5,592 bases of DNA, taken from contig PKXE01000002.1 of NCBI GenBank assembly GCA_003132265.1, positions 1 through 5,592 of the forward strand, written 5' to 3'. The translations under genes and the position numbers were made by a program. Each line of letters starts with the position of its first letter. Position 1 is the first letter of the stretch. Shown here one piece after another: positions 5,235 to 5,592 of this stretch. Source of the DNA: Candidatus Dormiibacterota bacterium. Its GTDB lineage: Bacteria > Chloroflexota > Dormibacteria > Aeolococcales > Bog-877. The notes under the pieces were generated by a model. That model was not told the origin of the DNA. It made no database searches and saw only the letters and a list, made by a program, of their open reading frames with translations.

Positions 5235-5592
5235 TCAGCTTACCGTGAGGCTAGTGAGCACGAAGGTGCCAGAACCGTCCGTGGTTCCCACGCCGTTCAC
5301 AAAGAAGCAGCCGCCGCCGAAGGACAAGCCGGTATCCTTAATGGTGTTCGCCGCTGCGTCGAAGGCTGTCACATAGGAGCCGCTCGGATCGCCGTTGATG
5401 TCACCCCACGACGCCGTCGTTGGATCGATTAGGGCGGTCAAAGTGAACGTGCCGTTCGCCAAGACCTGACTCGCCGTGTCGGACCACCAGTAGTTTGTAG
5501 AGACTTGGGTGCCGACGATGGATGCGGATTCGAAGTAGAGACGCACGTTTGGCAGCGAGCCGCCAATTGCACTGCTGCAGTAAGGCTCGCCG
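5235..5592 (-). CDS. Hypothetical, probably secreted beta-rich protein, C-terminal part
   Basis: The frame is open from the right edge of the window to TGA at 5235-5237, giving the last 118 residues; the N-terminus is outside. The GTG at 5546 is internal: the frame continues upstream through GEPYCSSAIGGSLPNVRLYF without a stop, and no ribosome site precedes it. Visible features are NVRLYFES (about 15-22), NYWWSD (about 32-37), a threonine-rich strand pair, NGDPSGSY, then LSFGGGCFFVNGVGTTDGSG and the closing strand TFVLTSLTVS. The alternating hydrophobic and small residues indicate a beta-sandwich (jelly-roll) domain. The FGGG-F-x-x-G-V-x-T-S-G-x-x-x-F ending recalls domains seen in many uncharacterised secreted bacterial proteins, some with PEP-CTERM anchors, but no such anchor is present here. 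Two cysteines (residue 5 and in GGGCFF) could form a disulfide. Function unknown. Confidence 0.75.
   Translation of the reverse strand, partial: GEPYCSSAIGGSLPNVRLYFESASIVGTQVSTNYWWSDTASQVLANGTFTLTALIDPTTASWGDINGDPSGSYVTAFDAAANTIKDTGLSFGGGCFFVNGVGTTDGSGTFVLTSLTVS

Noticed and set aside
5226..5432. A 68-codon plus-strand frame over the hypothetical protein
   Set aside because: It is antisense to a better minus-strand frame with beta-sandwich character and has no ribosome site.
1..5592. CRISPR arrays, tRNA or rRNA genes, phage att sites
   Set aside because: No regularly spaced repeats, cloverleaf-like sequences or long direct repeats were seen on either strand.

Overview
The window most resembles a chromosomal stretch from a moderately high-GC Gram-positive bacterium, probably an actinobacterium. 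This is inferred from the lipoprotein-type (rather than periplasmic) solute-binding protein, strong AGGAGG-type ribosome binding sites, GTG start use and GC-rich codon choice. Genus cannot be assigned. All convincing genes lie on the minus strand.

Region 1 (1-3630) is a tripartite (TRAP) transporter operon read right to left. A well-formed promoter near 3582-3610 is overlapped by a 20-bp LacI-operator-like palindrome. A leader of about 210 nt, rich in inverted repeats, follows. Then come dctP (2314-3363, a lipoprotein solute-binding subunit), a single-chain fusion of the small and large membrane subunits (dctQ-dctM, 326-2254), and the 5' end of an FAD-dependent oxidoreductase of the DAO/glycine oxidase type (1-203, running off the window). 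The binding protein would capture a small carboxylate outside the membrane, the fused permease would import it using an ion gradient, and the oxidoreductase may begin its breakdown. An amino acid or N-methylated amino acid is a plausible but unproven substrate.

Region 2 (about 3640-4790) is mobile-element debris. It holds the N-terminal remnant of a helix-turn-helix transposase on the plus strand, flanked by an imperfect pair of inverted ends. Beside it lies the C-terminal two thirds of an IS110-family transposase on the minus strand, which has lost its N-terminal DEDD domain. A short plus-strand coding-like tail sits at the broken end of the IS110 gene.

Region 3 (4811-5592) holds the 3' ends of exported-looking proteins of unknown function on the minus strand. 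One is a 118-residue C-terminal piece that enters from the right edge and ends at 5235. The other is a 48-codon open tail ending at 4919 that lacks a recognisable start. Hairpins follow both stops, and the one after 4919 has a T-rich tail. A further strong hairpin lies at 5144-5179.

I see no CRISPR array, tRNA or rRNA. The most novel-looking parts are the dense regulatory architecture upstream of dctP and the run of decayed genes next to it. I do not see a complete, clearly undescribed multi-gene system.
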